NCBI GenBank assembly: GCA_012728505.1
Contig: JAAYEY010000220.1
Coordinates: 1 to 6,079 of the forward strand
DNA: 6,079 nucleotides
Source of the DNA: Synergistaceae bacterium
Lineage (GTDB): Bacteria; Synergistota; Synergistia; Synergistales; Synergistaceae
Direction: 5' to 3'
Below are positions 6,003-6,079 of the stretch, in pieces; the stretch's first letter is position 1; every line of letters begins with the position of its first letter. A model generated the notes under the pieces. The model was given only the letters and a program-made list of their open reading frames with translations. It did no database searches and had not been told where the DNA came from. Made by a program: the position numbers and the translations under genes.

Positions 6003-6079
6003 GGGCCCATAGCTCAATTGGCTAGAGCTCCCGGCTCATAACCGGATGGTTTCAGGTTCGATTCCTGATGGGCCCACCA
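6003..6079 (+). tRNA. tRNA with anticodon CAT (elongator Met or Ile2), CCA encoded
   Basis: A full 77-nt cloverleaf folds by hand. The acceptor is GGGCCCA (6003-6009) with TGGGCCC (6069-6075), discriminator A6076 and CCA 6077-6079. The D arm is GCTC/GAGC around AATTGGCTA. The anticodon loop is CTCATAA, and the T arm is TCAGG-TTCGATT-CCTGA. The anticodon is CAT. It is not the initiator, since it has a G1-C72 pair and lacks three G-C pairs of the GGG/CCC type next to the loop. Elongator Met and the lysidine-modified Ile2 cannot be told apart by eye. The 27-43 position is a C-A mismatch, while 15-48 is A-T, a consistent reverse pair. The gene ends at the last base of the window, and no separate promoter is seen. 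Confidence 0.93.

Overview
This 6.1 kb window is a compact bacterial stretch with every recognisable gene on the + strand. By eye it has moderately low GC, Shine-Dalgarno (SD) sites of the GGAGGTGA type, and free use of non-AUG starts (TTG for selA, GTG for selB, probably CTG for ispE). The trio veg - ispE - purR is a gene neighbourhood known from Firmicutes such as Bacillus subtilis. A selenocysteine (Sec) machinery pair, a Thermotoga/Clostridium-type small ferredoxin and a tRNA with encoded CCA point to an anaerobe, either a Firmicute (Clostridia or Negativicutes) or a relative such as Synergistota. The window alone does not settle which.

Layout: (1) The 3' end of a gene whose C-terminus resembles HemW, the radical-SAM haem chaperone (1-168). 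(2) A promoter overlapping that gene's stop codon, followed by selA and selB, which together make Sec-tRNA and deliver it to the ribosome at UGA codons. (3) A 124-nt gap with a good sigma70 promoter and an imperfect inverted repeat, then veg, closed by a strong intrinsic terminator. (4) ispE (MEP isoprenoid pathway) and purR (PRPP-responsive purine regulator), tightly packed and in the same reading frame, separated by one UGA. (5) A near-consensus promoter with overlapping palindromes, a 59-aa single-cluster [4Fe-4S] ferredoxin gene, and 7 nt later a tRNA with anticodon CAT that ends exactly at the window edge.

The genes form at least three transcription units: selAB; veg with possible read-through into ispE-purR; and ferredoxin-tRNA. 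Apart from selAB, no pathway joins them. I see no mobile element, CRISPR array or defence system, and no clear candidate for an undescribed multi-gene system. The points worth a second look are small: the apparent CTG start of ispE, the UGA-only separation of ispE and purR in a Sec-decoding genome, stacked palindromes over the ferredoxin promoter, loss of the ferredoxin disulphide cysteine pair, and the ferredoxin-tRNA junction.
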